Shown: one piece after another, positions 1-10,990 of the stretch | How the letters are laid out: each line of letters begins with the position of its first letter | How positions within the stretch are numbered: the first letter of the stretch is position 1 | Source: Daphnia carinata | Taxonomy: Eukaryota; Arthropoda; Branchiopoda; Diplostraca; Daphniidae | Length of the DNA: 64,000 nucleotides | Assembly: GCF_022539665.2 (NCBI RefSeq) | Contig: NC_081333.1 | Location: 6,446,971 to 6,510,970, forward strand | Direction: 5' to 3' | Program-made: the position numbers and the translations under genes | The notes under the pieces: model-generated | Databases searched by the model: none | Seen by the model: only the letters and a program-made list of their open reading frames with translations | Told to the model about the DNA's origin: nothing

Positions 1-410
1 CCCGTGGAAGATCAGAACACCGACAAAGAGTGACTTTCGAGGATGATTACTACACGGATAGGAGCCCATCCCCCCGTGGAGGGTTCAGCTATCCACGTCG
101 GGGCCCCTACAGACCCTCAAAAAACTGAAGGCGAAAAGGCGAAACGAAACACAACGACGGCTGTAGGAAATTCCGACGTCCAGCACATTCCGATGGGACG
201 ACGAAGGGATAAACAGGAAGGCAATAGAAGCCCGGACACTCGGGACCGGGGAGTCGGTAGCCGAGGTAAGTCCAACACTAGGCGGGAACTAGCCAAGAAG
301 TTCCCGGCGATTGACGAGAGTATACTGGTAGATGGCATAGGATAAAATGTAAGCGGAACTTGGCACGATTCGCCCGGCTAATCTTTGGCTTAAAAGGCCG
401 ATGATCGATA
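1..410. other. Unassigned left edge; weak open frame
   Basis: A 100-codon open frame runs from 43 to 345 on the plus strand. Its product is polar and rich in Arg, Lys, Gly and Thr, and I recognise no domain. The stretch lies just upstream of the first PLE repeat copy and may be part of that element or of a neighbouring retroelement. Nothing else in this interval can be supported. Confidence 0.2.
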
Positions 411-1300
411 CTATAATATTGAAGCTACCTAACTGCTTCTACCTCTATGTAGAGCGGTCTCTACCGATAAATATTATGAGCCAACATTAAAAACCATGGT
501 GACTGGAACCAGTTTTAGCCCAGAGAAAGGATGATGTTGCCGGAGGAGAAACCGACAGAGGGTCGATCAAGGAGAGATGGAGGTTGGAGGAAGAGAAGGA
601 TCCTGCGGCTGAAAGATGAAAGAAACAACGATGACATCTGTTCCAGCGTTTAACTTTATGTTATCTATTTTGTATAATCAGTCAACGGTGTTTTGTAAAA
701 TTGGGTATATAAAGACCGATTTTCGGTTGAGTAAATACACACAAGTTTTACCAAAGCCCCTGGAGTCGGCTCTTCATTTCGCTGATAACTCACCCATTCC
801 AAATTCTCTTTATATCACTTGCTTGCTCTGTTGCTGCCCGTCGCTTCTGACCGTCATCGTCTGCCCGGCCTGAGTCAACCTGTTGAGCTGTTTCCGCCCG
901 TCTCTTGGCCGTCCTTATCTACTCGGTGTTAAGGGATTCTGTTGAGTTGTTCTGCCCGCTGATCACAAGTCCTGTCCGCTCTTGCCGTCGCTTCAGCTGC
1001 CGTTCCACTCTAGGGGCACCACCGCATCCTCACAAGTAATTTTGCATTATTATTCGTGTCCGTCTTGTTGCCCGCGTCTCAGTGTGTCCGCGGTAATAAC
1101 TGCGTCACATCCAGAAACTCTTCGTTAAACCACGCTAACGACTGTATACTATAGTACACTCCAAATAAATCGCATCGGGGAGGATCCTCCCGCCAGACAA
1201 CAACCACGCTCGGGTTAATGCACCCTACGCCACTACTTTATGCTGAGTCGGCAGTCTCCGACGAGGAGTATCGGAGCACCCCCCGTGCCCTCTCCTGATA
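411..1300 (+). repeat. PLE long repeat, copy A
   Basis: This stretch resembles 1741-2560 in the same order and orientation. Shared landmarks include TCTATGTAGARCGGTCTCT (near 440 and 1769), a GTCAACGGTG..TTTTGTAA block (near 680 and 1993) and GAGTCGGCAGTCTCCGACG (near 1244 and 2519). The offset is about 1.3 kb. Two direct copies upstream of one RT fit the tandem long repeats known from Penelope-like elements. Identity is only moderate, so the copies are old. Boundaries are approximate. Confidence 0.5.
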
Positions 1301-1740
1301 CGCTGGGATTTCACGTCCCAGGCCAGCCTGTCATTCTACATCGTCGGTAAACGGCGATTGGAGCAGCGATTTCACCGCTTCAGCTACCTGGGACTGATCA
1401 GTCCTAGGCCACTTCTTTACTCTGAGCCAGCAGGCTCCGGCATTTGGAATTGGCACCAAGAGGCTTTTACCAAAACGACGACTACTTAGCAATCTGGAAC
1501 GGCATCGACTTTAATCTCTCTGTCAGAAAATCTGACGTCCGACCCACAGTCAGAGGGCCAGGCCGGGACTTGCAGAGTGAATACAGGTGAAACCCCGGGA
1601 GACGGAGACACAGAACCTCCAGACGGAGAAATCTAGCCAATCCCCGTGACATAAACAGACCTACCGTACAGCGGACTAAACAGTAGGTGTGGCCGGAGAA
1701 AAGGCCGTCTGCGCCGCTTAATAAGAACCAGGAACCCGGA

Positions 1741-2560
1741 GTATGATATTGAAATTTGTTGACATACCTCCCATCTATGTAGAACGGTCTCTAGCAAGAG
1801 AGGACCGAACCATGAATCAAGAACCAACGGGAAAAGGAAGGATAGTAGCCGCCAGAGAAATCCTTCAAGTATCGGGAAAGGGAAAAAATGGAATATCGTA
1901 GGAAGGGGCTATCCCGCGGTCAGAAGAAAGAAGAGTAAGCGGCGATCTCTGCAACAGCGTTGAAATTAATGTTCGTTTAATTAATTTATTTGTCAACGGT
2001 GGGTTTTGTAAGGGTATACATAAGGGTCTATTAGGCCTAAGTAATACACTCACATTTTTGCACCGAAACCATCTACAAGTCTTGGAAATTATTCCTTGGT
2101 ATTTCTTTCGTTGTTTTTTGCTCGTCGTTTGTGTGCCCGTTGTTCGCTGCCGTACTCCGCCTTGCCGCCGTTTGTCGCCGTTCACCGCCTTGCTCACACA
2201 CCACCGCCCGACTTCCCGCGTTCACTGCCGCCACCTCGAATCCGCCGTCGCTTCACCGGAAACTTCAACTATAAATTCCAAGAGTAAGTACTTATATCAC
2301 TTTTCCATTATTAGTCTATTTTTCTTTCTAGGCGTGGACCTCCTTGGCGCTGTCGTGTGTCCGGCCCATAAGCCCGCCAAAAGTTATGGTAGATCCCCCA
2401 TAAGGGACCGTTACCACATTCTCCCGGCCACTCTCAATGGAGAAGCCGCCCAAGCATACGCTGGCCCCTACAACGGGCTAGGCCTTAAAATTCCTCCTGC
2501 TTAGCATAGCAACTACTGAGTCGGCAGTCTCCGACGGTGGAAGATATTCCACACTCTCAC
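1741..2560 (+). repeat. PLE long repeat, copy B, adjoining the RT frame
   Basis: This is the second copy of the repeat described at 411-1300. It runs directly into the PLE coding relic. The frame at 2058-2504 lies inside it and shows no recognisable domain, so I do not call it a gene. The interval 1301-1740 holds a further diverged GAGCCAGCAGGCTCCG motif near 1420, suggesting more than one round of duplication. Confidence 0.45.
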
Positions 2561-4095
2561 AGGCCGAATTGGTGGTATTAGCTAGGGGGTTAAACCTCGC
2601 ACCAAGAAACTCCAAGAGAACACCTTGGGCATCGGACATGGAACAGTTAAAGAGGACGATCAACCGAAAATGCTTCTGGTTCGGAAAGAGGAAAGTACAA
2701 CGCAGCTGCATCGTGCAACGTATAATGAAATCAAGTTGGCAGCCACCATGGAGAATCGACAAGGGGGTATCCAGTTGGGATGAGCTTCTTAGAACTATAA
2801 AAGGAAAGGTGCAGGACTCACTGAACCTGGAACCCAGATTGCAGTAGACATGGCAGGAACTCGTCTCCCATTCACAATTTCATGTCATAAAGGCGGATAA
2901 GGGAGGCAAAATATTTTGATGGAATAGGTCGGACTAAAGAAAAGAGGCCCGGCGGAAACTGGAGGATCGCTCCACCTACATGGAATTCCCATATGAACAA
3001 GCAATGAGGGAGTATTCGGATTTAAGGCAAAAAAAAGCTGTAACTAATACAAGTATTAAGAACTGGTTGATGGATAACGAGATCTGAGGAGGACAGACTT
3101 CGCCTAGAGGATGCACGGATGCCGGCGATCTGCTTCTTATCTAAAATTCATAAACCTAAGAGGCCCGACCGAATTTTTGTCGGCAGACCCATCATGGCGG
3201 CGGTAAAGGAAAACCGAAGAGTGTGTGCGTGTGGCTAGCAATGTTGACCCAGCCGCTGCAGAGGGAGGTCCTAGGGTCCTTAATGGACACCAGAGACTTC
3301 CTCAGAGAACTGGTTCGGAAACAGGCCCAACCCGGAGTCACATTGCTCTCAGTGGATGTTGAATCCCTTTCCCTCAGCATCCCCTGGAACGACGGTATAC
3401 AAGCAGCGACTGACTTGTACCTGAGTAGATTCCACGTCCTTAAAAGAGTAGCTGATGACAGGGTGATACTATCTCTACCACTACCGGAGCTGTTCCAGAG
3501 AATCTTCGAACTGATCTTCACAAACAACTATTTCCACTTCCAGGAGCAGTATTGGTATAAGCAACTGAAAGGAACAGCCATGGGAACATCGATTTCAGTT
3601 TTCTTCACCAATATTTGTATGTACCAAAGAACCGCAAGCCTAATACACGATCCCCCGCATACCTGGTTACATTTTTAAGATACATCGACAACAATAATCG
3701 GGTCTGGACCGGCCCGGAGAAAGACATTACAGATAAAAAAAGACACGGTAGACGAAGCAATTAAACAAACTTTCGTAATAGGCGGTTCCACGCTGGAAGC
3801 ATTGGATGTACAAATCCACCTGGATAAAGAGGGTTTGATTACCACGACGTTCTACAGAAAACCCACTGATGGGCATGAATACTTACATTGGACCTTTAAC
3901 CATTCACCACATCTCAAGCGCCTCTTCTATCTACCATACTCCCAGCTAGTACGGATCAAAAGGAACTGCAGCCGGATGAATAACTTTGAAGAGGAGGTAA
4001 AACATCTCTTGGATAGATTCCGTAAGACAGGTTACCCGAATCATGTCCTAAAAGCGTCGTTCTGGAAAATGCGAGGACCGGACGAGGAGGACTGA
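2499..4095 (+). pseudogene. Penelope-like element reverse transcriptase, broken
   Basis: The pieces lie in different frames but in the correct PLE order. An N-terminal ARGLNLAP block (about 2580-2605) matches the KGLNFAPT motif of PLEs. IKADKGG follows near 2890, then FLSKIHKPKRP near 3135-3170 (RT fingers), a DVESLSLSIPWNDG block near 3355-3395 and GTAMGTSIS near 3570-3597. The catalytic box reads YIDN at 3681-3692 rather than YIDD. The thumb-like segment TTFYRKPTDGHEYLHW lies near 3843-3890. Frameshifts separate these blocks, and stop codons interrupt 2848-3190. No GIY-YIG endonuclease was found downstream. The protein would copy element RNA into DNA, but this copy is dead. Confidence 0.8.
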
Positions 4096-5092
4096 TCCAC
4101 GGAAATCCGGACCCCTAATTGAAGTTGGAAGATTTTAAAAATAAAAATTTTCATCGGCCCCCGTACTGTTAACTTTGAATGGACACATTGCAAAGGGATT
4201 CTTTTTAGGGATTGCGCTATTTACTAAATACTTTTGAGTTGTTCCACTAGTACTTTATATATTGGATAGGTGTACGGTACTTATTACATATATGTGCTTA
4301 GTTATGTCCAAAAAAATTGAAAACTGAAAAATTATCAACGCAACCAAACCAGGCTGTCCATTATGCATCGTTCGCAAAGAACGGTTGATGCAATATTTTG
4401 TATTCCTTAGAACGTATTGCACTATACAACCATCTGCTTTATAATCCATCCCAGGTTCCATCAAACAGCACAATTCATTTACGTATATTTTTCAGGACAT
4501 GTCCTGATATTGTGTTCTTTATTTGCGTGTGTTGTATGACTTCCCCTGACTGGTCAACGATGGACGTAGAAGGGAAAGTGACCTTCTGATTTGTTAGTTT
4601 GTGATAAAATAAATAGTTACATGTGGGGTTAACTGAAATTGACAAGTGAAATTGGGTTCCCAAACTTCCACGGAAGACATTTTTCTTTTTCGACTCTGCA
4701 GATAGGCGCCATCGATTGACCTTTTTGAACATCGTTTAGTTTATGAAGAGCATCGCCGCCCAGAATAAATTCACAAAAATATTTCGAAGTGCCGGAAAAA
4801 TAGCAACAGGATTCATGTCCCGATAGCCCAAGGACAGCACATCAGTGAAATAATTTATTCCCAAATTTCAACACAACCCGCTCCAGATAACTATAGAAAT
4901 TAACCAATTAGGCAATACGAAAACTAGTGCAGCGTGCTGACACCTTTCTGCAAGTATACATAGAGACGGGAAACAGACACATTATATAACCGACTGTCTT
5001 GCAGACGACGGTCTAAAAGAGAGTAAGGGCGTCATCTAAAGGAAGCCTCTGCTTGTCTGTCTTTCATCAAAAACGATTCCCCCAGCAACATT
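4096..5092. other. No gene seen
   Basis: The DNA is AT-rich with only short unsupported frames. I see no domain, repeat or RNA gene. It ends in the AACTTACC target-site copy of the hAT element. Confidence 0.5.
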
Positions 5093-5100
5093 AACTTACC
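5093..5100. repeat. Left TSD of hAT (AACTTACC)
   Basis: The identical octamer occurs at 9290-9297, immediately outside the other TIR. Confidence 0.93.
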
Positions 5101-5124
5101 TAGGGCTCGGCCCCGATCGTCTTT

Positions 5125-5250
5125 GATCGGGGCAAACCGTGGTTTTTCATTAAAATATCGTCAAACCGTCGGTTCGGTTTAGCCATTTTTGACTGCGGTT
5201 TGGTTTTCGGTTTGCAACTGGGCAAAACTGGTTTGAACCGAAATTTAAAA
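5125..5250. promoter_or_regulatory. Left subterminal CGGTTT-rich region of hAT
   Basis: CGGTTT/AAACCG hexamers recur here and again at about 9135-9230, just inside the other TIR. Clustered short subterminal repeats are typical transposase-binding sites in hAT elements. That these hexamers bind transposase is an inference. Confidence 0.55.
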
Positions 5251-5574
5251 TTTTTTTTTTATTTTAGCGAAAAATTGAAATCAACCAATTATGAATTTTC
5301 ACTAATTGTTGTGGACGTAAGTGTCGCCAACTGCGTAGGTCATGCTCTAAGGCATCACATTAATTGCTGTTTAGAATCAAACTTATGTCAAATTTTCTTC
5401 ATTGTGTTCGACTTACCGCACTTCCATAATGACAAGTAAAAGAGTAGCAAAAGTCCGAAAAGATCCCGATTCATCTGGTGGCAAAAAACGAACAAGTTCG
5501 GCTTTATCGAATATTAGCGGGGAAACGTTATTCGATATCAGTTTAACCGACGATGAAGCATCAAGTTCAGGTGG

Positions 5575-5760
5575 AATCTATTGCAACGAAATATTTCGGT
5601 GCAATAACGGCCTTTTCCCCTATTGCACCGAAATCTTTCGTTGCAATAAGGGCTTTTTTCACTATTGCACCGAACTCTTTCGTTGCAATAAGTGGCTTTA
5701 TTCGCTATTGCACCGAAAGATTTCGTTGCAATAATATAGTTTTTCCCCTATTGTACCAAA
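5575..5760. repeat. Tandem palindromic units, left arm of nested element
   Basis: Four or five head-to-tail units of about 42 bp contain TTGCACCGAAA and TTTCGTTGCAATA separated by spacers such as AGGGCTTTTTTC. Each unit can fold on itself. Inverted versions occur at 6755-7010. Confidence 0.75.
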
Positions 5761-5899
5761 ATATAAAAATTCTTATACTACTAATATACTATGTTTATTA
5801 CTAATTAAGATTACGGCCCTCGCGTGCTAAGTGCCGTAATTTAAATATTTGTGTTGTACAGTGGCAGTGTTTTGTTGTGGTTAAGGCTTTTTTTAAGGT

Positions 5900-6720
5900 A
5901 AGCCACATTTCCGTATTTTCATTATGCACGGCATTTTTGTACATTTTCCACTTCGGCCTGACTATGCCTTCGTGGACGTATTTTTTTTTCTTTTTTTTCT
6001 TTCGGCACGCCATTTTTGCCCACCGGACTATGCCTTCGTTGGGCATTTTTTTTCTTTCGGCGGGCCATGTTTGCCATCCAGACTATGCCTTTATGGGGCA
6101 TAATTTTTTTTTTAATTTTTTCCGGCTGGCCATTTTTGCATATGCCTTCCTTGGGCATATTGTTTACAAATTTTTTTTTTAATTTTTTTTTATTTTTGGA
6201 AAAATGAAAAGATTTGTCAAAAATGAGTAGTCAAATAGGTGAAAAATCGGAAGCTGAGGATGCAAAAATGGCCCGCCGAAAAAAACAGATAAAAAAAAAG
6301 ACGAAGTCCATTTCTTCACTGATTCTACCCCTGTGGTAGAATTTCGACCCTGGGTGCCAAAAAATATTTCTGTTTTTTCCCGCGGCCCGTTTTAGCCCGG
6401 CCGCCTATGCCATCGCGAGTTATTATTTTTTTTTTGTTCGTCACATTTCATGCCATGGAAAGATGCACATGTGCGACTGGCTAAAATGACCCGCCAAAAA
6501 AAAAAGAAACAAAAAAAATCGGGACGGAATAAAATGGCCTGATGAAAAGAGAAAAACAAAAAAAATTATGTCTCGTTAAGGCATAGAGGGTCGGGTAAAA
6601 ACGGTGCACCGTAAAGAAAAAACTCAAAAAATGCCCCACAAAGGTGTAGGTGGATGGGGCAAAATGACCCGCCGAAAAAAAAACGAAATTCGAAAAGAAG
6701 AATTATACTACGAAGGAAGA
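5900..6720. repeat. Low-complexity inverted core of nested element
   Basis: Units combining GGCCATTTTTGCC-like words, ATGCCTTCGTGGGCAT-like words and long T runs occupy about 5950-6190. Reverse-oriented units (AAAATGACCCGCCGAAAAAA) occupy about 6260-6690. The two halves could fold into a long imperfect hairpin. Apparent reading frames here are poly-Phe or poly-Lys artefacts. Confidence 0.6.
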
Positions 6721-9129
6721 AAAAATAGGCAAAAAATTACTAATTAAACACTACGAAATCTTTCGTTGAAATAGGGGAAAAGGCCGTTATTGCAACGAAA
6801 GGTTTCGTAGCAAGACACAGCAATACGAATACGACATTATTATTAAAATTTAATAATTTTAAGAAGTAAATAGTTAAATTTAATATAGTTCTTAGTAATA
6901 GAGGTGTAAATTTTTAGTTATGATAGGCTAGAAACAACTTTTAAGTACAAGGAAATCTTTCGGTGCAATAGCAAATAAAGCCACTTATTGCACCGAAATA
7001 TTTCGGTGCAATAGATTCCACCAAGTTCACGCACGTCTACACCTGTCCCTAAGTATTACCGCAATGATGTTAATAAAATGGTTTGTATATAATTGAAATA
7101 AACTTTCTACAATAGGTACATAGACACCTGCAATTTTTCCAATACTGGGCAGTGTTATTACAGGACACAATGTGGAAAATCTCTCAGTCGAGTCAGGGAA
7201 AGATAGTCCTTCTAGCTCTACTGGCAAATCAAAACATCTGCTTAAGTCATGGGTCTGGAAACACTACACTAAGACAAGTGAGGCCGAAGCTGAGTGTAAT
7301 TATTGCAAGAAATTGTTTGTTGTAAGTGCGACAGGGACAATGTCTAAACATCTCCATACGAAACACAACACGAAGTTAACTCATACTACACAAAGTACTT
7401 CGGACCGTTCTGCGAAAGTTGTGAAGCCATTCCAGGTAACATTCATTTTCTCTTGTTAATATATTTCTACAAATAACATTTATATTTAAATAATAGTTAA
7501 ATGCTGAAGCTGGACATAGGGCATTCATTAAGTTTATTGTTGCCAATAATCATGCTTTCACGCTTGGAAAAGAACAAGACTTTCAAGACTTTCTTTTAAA
7601 AGTACAGCCATTGTACAAACCCCGCAGTGTTACATCTGTAAAGGATAGGGTGATGAAACTTTATGTAGAAATGAGAACGAAGCTTATTGAGCGGCTCAAG
7701 AACCAAAAGGCTGCTCTAACAACAGACTTGTGGACTTCCCCCAATAAAATGACTTTCATGGGTATTACAGCATCGATCTTGGACATCGAGTTTAATCCAA
7801 TAGACTTTATTCTAGGATTTAAACATTTGGTTGGTGAACATACTGGATTTAACATTGCAGAACAGTTCTATGAAACAATCAAGTATTATTCACTGGAAGA
7901 TAAGGTAATTCAAATGACTGATGAATGATTTGCATTAAATTTCTACAAATTTTCTGATTTCTTTTCAGATGTTGGCGATAACGACAGACAACGCTAGCTC
8001 GAATGAAACGTTCATTGATCACATTATTCAATTGACCCAAAATAATTCCCTTCCATTTGAAAAAGACAGACGGATACGTTGTTTTGCTCACGTTATTAAT
8101 CTTTTGTTAAAAGTGCACTTGAATGTATGGGAACACTGATTGAAAAGGTGACCTTTTAAAAATTTTTAAAGCAAGTTGTCACTTAAATGAAATTTTTCTA
8201 CAGTCCCGGAATATCATTATATCAATCCGAGCTTCTCCGCAAAGGATCGCGAAATTTAAGAAAATCCTGCGCAATTGTGGTGTTCAATTGGAAGACGTGG
8301 ATTATGAAGAAGATGAACTGCGTTGTGCTGAAGGAACCACCATTGATCGTGTTCTATTGCCCATAATGGATTGCCCAACGCTATGGAATTCTACATTTTT
8401 TTTCTGAAACGAGCTTTGAAGGTCCGAATTGCTCTTGATGAAATCGCCAAGGATGAAGACCTTAGAAAATACGAAATCCAAGCAAATGAATGGCATATTC
8501 TACAGGAAATTTTCAATTTCCTGAAGAGTTTCGCTCTGTTCACAACATATGTCGAGGCAACTTGTTTATTCGCATTTGTTTATTTGCTCAAAAACAATTC
8601 ATTTATTTTTAGGATTGATCTTCTGTGGAAAACCTATAATTTGTCATCTGACAGTCCAACGACGATTAACGGTGATACCGAAGATTGAAGTTCCAATTGA
8701 AAATCCAAAATGGATCAGTCTTTCATAGCTGATATTATATTTACAAAAACAACTGAATTTAAGTCAGATGAAATTAAAAAATACGTGAATAAAGAAACTG
8801 AACCAAGTAACTGTAGTCCGACTGATGTTTTAAGCTACTGGGCCCAAAGGTCTAAAAGATGGCCTAAATTATCCGACATGGCTAGGGATATGTGTTGTGT
8901 ATTCCGGCCACTACCGCAAGCAATGAGAGGGCGTTCAGCACGGGAAGAGATGTTTTCGAGATCGCTCGAATGGGCTTAGCCCTGAGACTGTTGAAGCCCT
9001 CATCTGCTTGCGTTCTTGGTTCAGAGCCGGCTTACTCAATGAAATTCAATAAATTGAAAAGCCAGAAAACGCAACTTGCTCAAAACCTAATTTCCGATTT
9101 ATTGTTGTGTGCAAACAGTACAAAACCAC

Positions 9130-9240
9130 GATGTAAGTCGCGGTTTGCACCGCGGGTACAAACCGCCAAACCGCAGCGCGATCGGTTTTTAAAAAACGAC
9201 AAACTGAACCACACCGGTTTGCCCATTTTTTTTTATAAAC
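9130..9240. promoter_or_regulatory. Right subterminal CGGTTT-rich region of hAT
   Basis: This is the counterpart of the left cluster, with several CGGTTT, AAACCG and CCGGTTTG words. The transposase reading frame ends just before it, at about 9052. Confidence 0.55.
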
Positions 9241-9289
9241 CACGCGGGTCGGCCAAAATCGTGCCCGATCGTCGCGGGGCCGAGCCCCA

Positions 9290-9297
9290 AACTTACC
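9290..9297. repeat. Right TSD of hAT (AACTTACC)
   Basis: This is the partner of 5093-5100. The exact match and exact position mark the insertion target. Confidence 0.93.
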
Positions 9298-10600
9298 ATC
9301 AGTTAACGAATCCAAAGAACACAACCTTGCTACTCAGCGTAACAATATTTGGGGAAAAGAAACACTCTTGGAAATCAGTAAATTCGAAACACCCCCTTTG
9401 GAGGATCCGTTAAATTGAAACTTTATGGAACTAATTTCTAAGTGTGATAATGCATGGTTTCCGTTGATCGCTACATATCACATTAATAGCGCGAATCGTC
9501 TGCTAATGCTATCAAGATGGTGTTTTGTACATCAGGTTACCAAGAAAAAAACAAAAGAAACAGTGATCAGCATTAAGCAGTGTTTATTTGATCAAACAAT
9601 GTTTTATCTTAAGGTTTTTAAATCGTGACCGTAATGACACCTACTAGCAGACACTTCATCATAAATTTTGCCCCACCCCACCAAGCGAGATTTATGTTTT
9701 TCTGGTCAACAGTGTTTGAAGTTCAAGAGAAGACACGTACAGTGCAAGAAGTGTTTTTTGTACAAAGAAAAGTTTCCCTTAACAAGTAGTTTTGTTGCTT
9801 GTAACATGCGTCATTTAGGATCCCCTACCTCGCATAACCGCTAACAACTTCCCGGGAAAAGCCGAAAATACACAAGACATGTATCTTTGAACCGGCTACC
9901 GGTAGTAGTTCAGATAGCTCCTCCTCCACTCAACGTTATCGGTGTGGGATATACAAGATGTTTCTGAAATTTTATTAGACTCTTAGTTTTGGTTTTTCTC
10001 GGTAAACTATTTATATTCAACATGGCTTTCTCCCCTACACAATGTTCACGGTTCCGTTCTACTGTTTCCAACCGGAAACAATTTTGTTCGTGTCTGGTGT
10101 GTGAACTTCCTATTCATCTAGCCTGTTGCGGAGTTTTATTTCCAAGAGGCTCTCCTACTTGGAATACTACGTGCTGAAGTACCAATTGAATAAAGCGAAT
10201 CGAAGTAAAAGATGATTATTACTTTAGATATTTAATACCCAAATGCTTGTCTATTAATCCCAGGAAGGATGATCTGTTTTTTAGTATCGAAGTCGAAATC
10301 TTCCCTGAAGATTTTTATCAAGGAGCTGTCTTTTCTGGACCCAGGGCAAATAAGACACGCCGACTGCTTTTCTTCACATCCGTGATGAAGAGCAATTGGG
10401 GGCTGCAAGGTTTGGTCTATGGAGGCTACATAAAATTTTCTACCTACAATGTAGGAAATAATCCCACTCACAAGGTTTCAAAGAATCATTACTGATTTTG
10501 AAAGATCCGTGTTTGTAGCGGTGAGGCATCATTATCAGGTTGTACTTATGATTTAGCTGACAAGATACCTCAAGTTTTTATTTCTTACGAAATTCGGCCG
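9298..10600. other. No supported gene; cysteine-rich short frame
   Basis: A short frame at about 10022-10177 encodes a Cys-rich peptide (CSCLVCELPIH) that loosely resembles a zinc-binding segment of a transposon protein. Another open stretch lies at 10247-10495 with no recognised domain. Neither can be assigned. Both may belong with the transposase relic at 10622. Confidence 0.25.
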
Positions 10601-10621
10601 CACGAGAACTAGAAGGGTTTC

Positions 10622-10990
10622 ATGGACTACATGGAGCGCAACTGGATTCGCGGCCGACTCTGGACTCCATCCCACTGGTCTTGCTTCAACCTGCTGTTAC
10701 GGACGAACATTGATTGTGAAGGTAACACATAACGATTGGAATAAGGTATAACTAAATAGATGCAACAAATTTAAGTTACTAAATTAACGTTAAACTTTAC
10801 TAGTTAGCGGGTGGTCCTAATTTATCCTTTTATAAAATGACTTTGGTGCTCCAACAACTGCGATGACGTGAAGCTTACGCAGAAACTCCTTTCCCACAAT
10901 AAGATAAAGGCATATAGGAAAACGCAGACAAATCTGAAGAACTCGATCCCGTTCACGTGGTGGTTGAAGTATCAACATAATTAGGTATTT
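10622..10990 (+). pseudogene. MULE/FLYWCH-associated transposase C-terminal fragment
   Basis: The frame from 10622 encodes YMERNWIRGRLW followed by RTNIDCEGN. A W..W spacing followed by RTN-x-x-EG is typical of the C-terminal part of MULE-like proteins found with FLYWCH zinc fingers. A second block, at about 10862-10945, reads DVKLTQKLLSHNKIKAYRK after a probable intron, which also fits that family. The catalytic part is absent. The family assignment is from memory of the motif and is moderate at best. Confidence 0.4.

Larger units (their letters stand above)
5570..7021. mobile_element. Nested foldback/MITE-like element inside hAT exon 1
   Basis: Inverted ends of 37 bp at 5570-5606 and 6986-7022 differ at one base. 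The outer motif is GGTGGAATCTATTGC. CAAGTTCA flanks the element at 5562-5569 and 7022-7029, an 8-bp target duplication that overlaps the last TIR base by one. Removing the insert and one TSD copy joins the hAT first exon in frame. Near the ends are repeated palindromic units of the form TTGCACCGAAA..TTTCGTTGCAA. The interior holds imperfect repeats with long T or A runs (GCCATTTTTGCC..ATGCC) on one side and their inverse on the other. No coding capacity is evident. The TSD length suggests mobilisation by a hAT-type transposase. Confidence 0.85.
5429..9052 (+). pseudogene. hAT transposase with BED zinc finger, broken
   Basis: Exon 1 starts with ATG at 5429 and is cut at 5569 by a nested element; its frame resumes at 7030. 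The BED zinc finger lies at about 7230-7370 (WVWKHY, CNYCKK, then MSKHLHTKH, giving C-x2-C and H-x4-H). The catalytic-core region continues through 7500-7927 (ALTTDLWTS), about 7969-8110 (ITTDNASSN, CFAHVINLL) and 8205-8580. The dimerisation region near 8890-9050 has SNERAFSTG and SPETVEALICLRSW, but these lie in different frames, so at least two frameshifts are present. Short introns with GT-AG borders separate the exons. The protein would cut and paste the element; this copy cannot encode a full-length enzyme. Confidence 0.85.
5101..9289 (+). mobile_element. hAT DNA transposon with TIRs and 8-bp TSD
   Basis: The left end reads TAGGGCTCGGCCCCG. The right end, reverse complemented, reads TGGGGCTCGGCCCCG, a 14/15 match. 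AACTTACC lies directly outside both ends (5093-5100 and 9290-9297), and an 8-bp TSD is characteristic of hAT transposons. The interior encodes a BED zinc finger and a hAT transposase with a C-terminal dimerisation region. Total length is 4189 bp, of which about 1460 bp is a nested insertion. The transposase is broken, so this copy could move only with help from another source. Confidence 0.95.

Noticed and set aside
420-700. Possible hammerhead ribozyme in the PLE repeat
   Set aside because: I found CTGA and GAAA words but not the ordered core with flanking stems.
2058-2504. A 148-codon frame upstream of the PLE RT
   Set aside because: It lies within the repeated PLE segment, is low-complexity in Pro, His and Arg, and has no recognisable domain.
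5801-6207. Several overlapping frames on both strands in the nested element
   Set aside because: They are poly-Phe or poly-Lys translations of T/A-rich inverted repeats.
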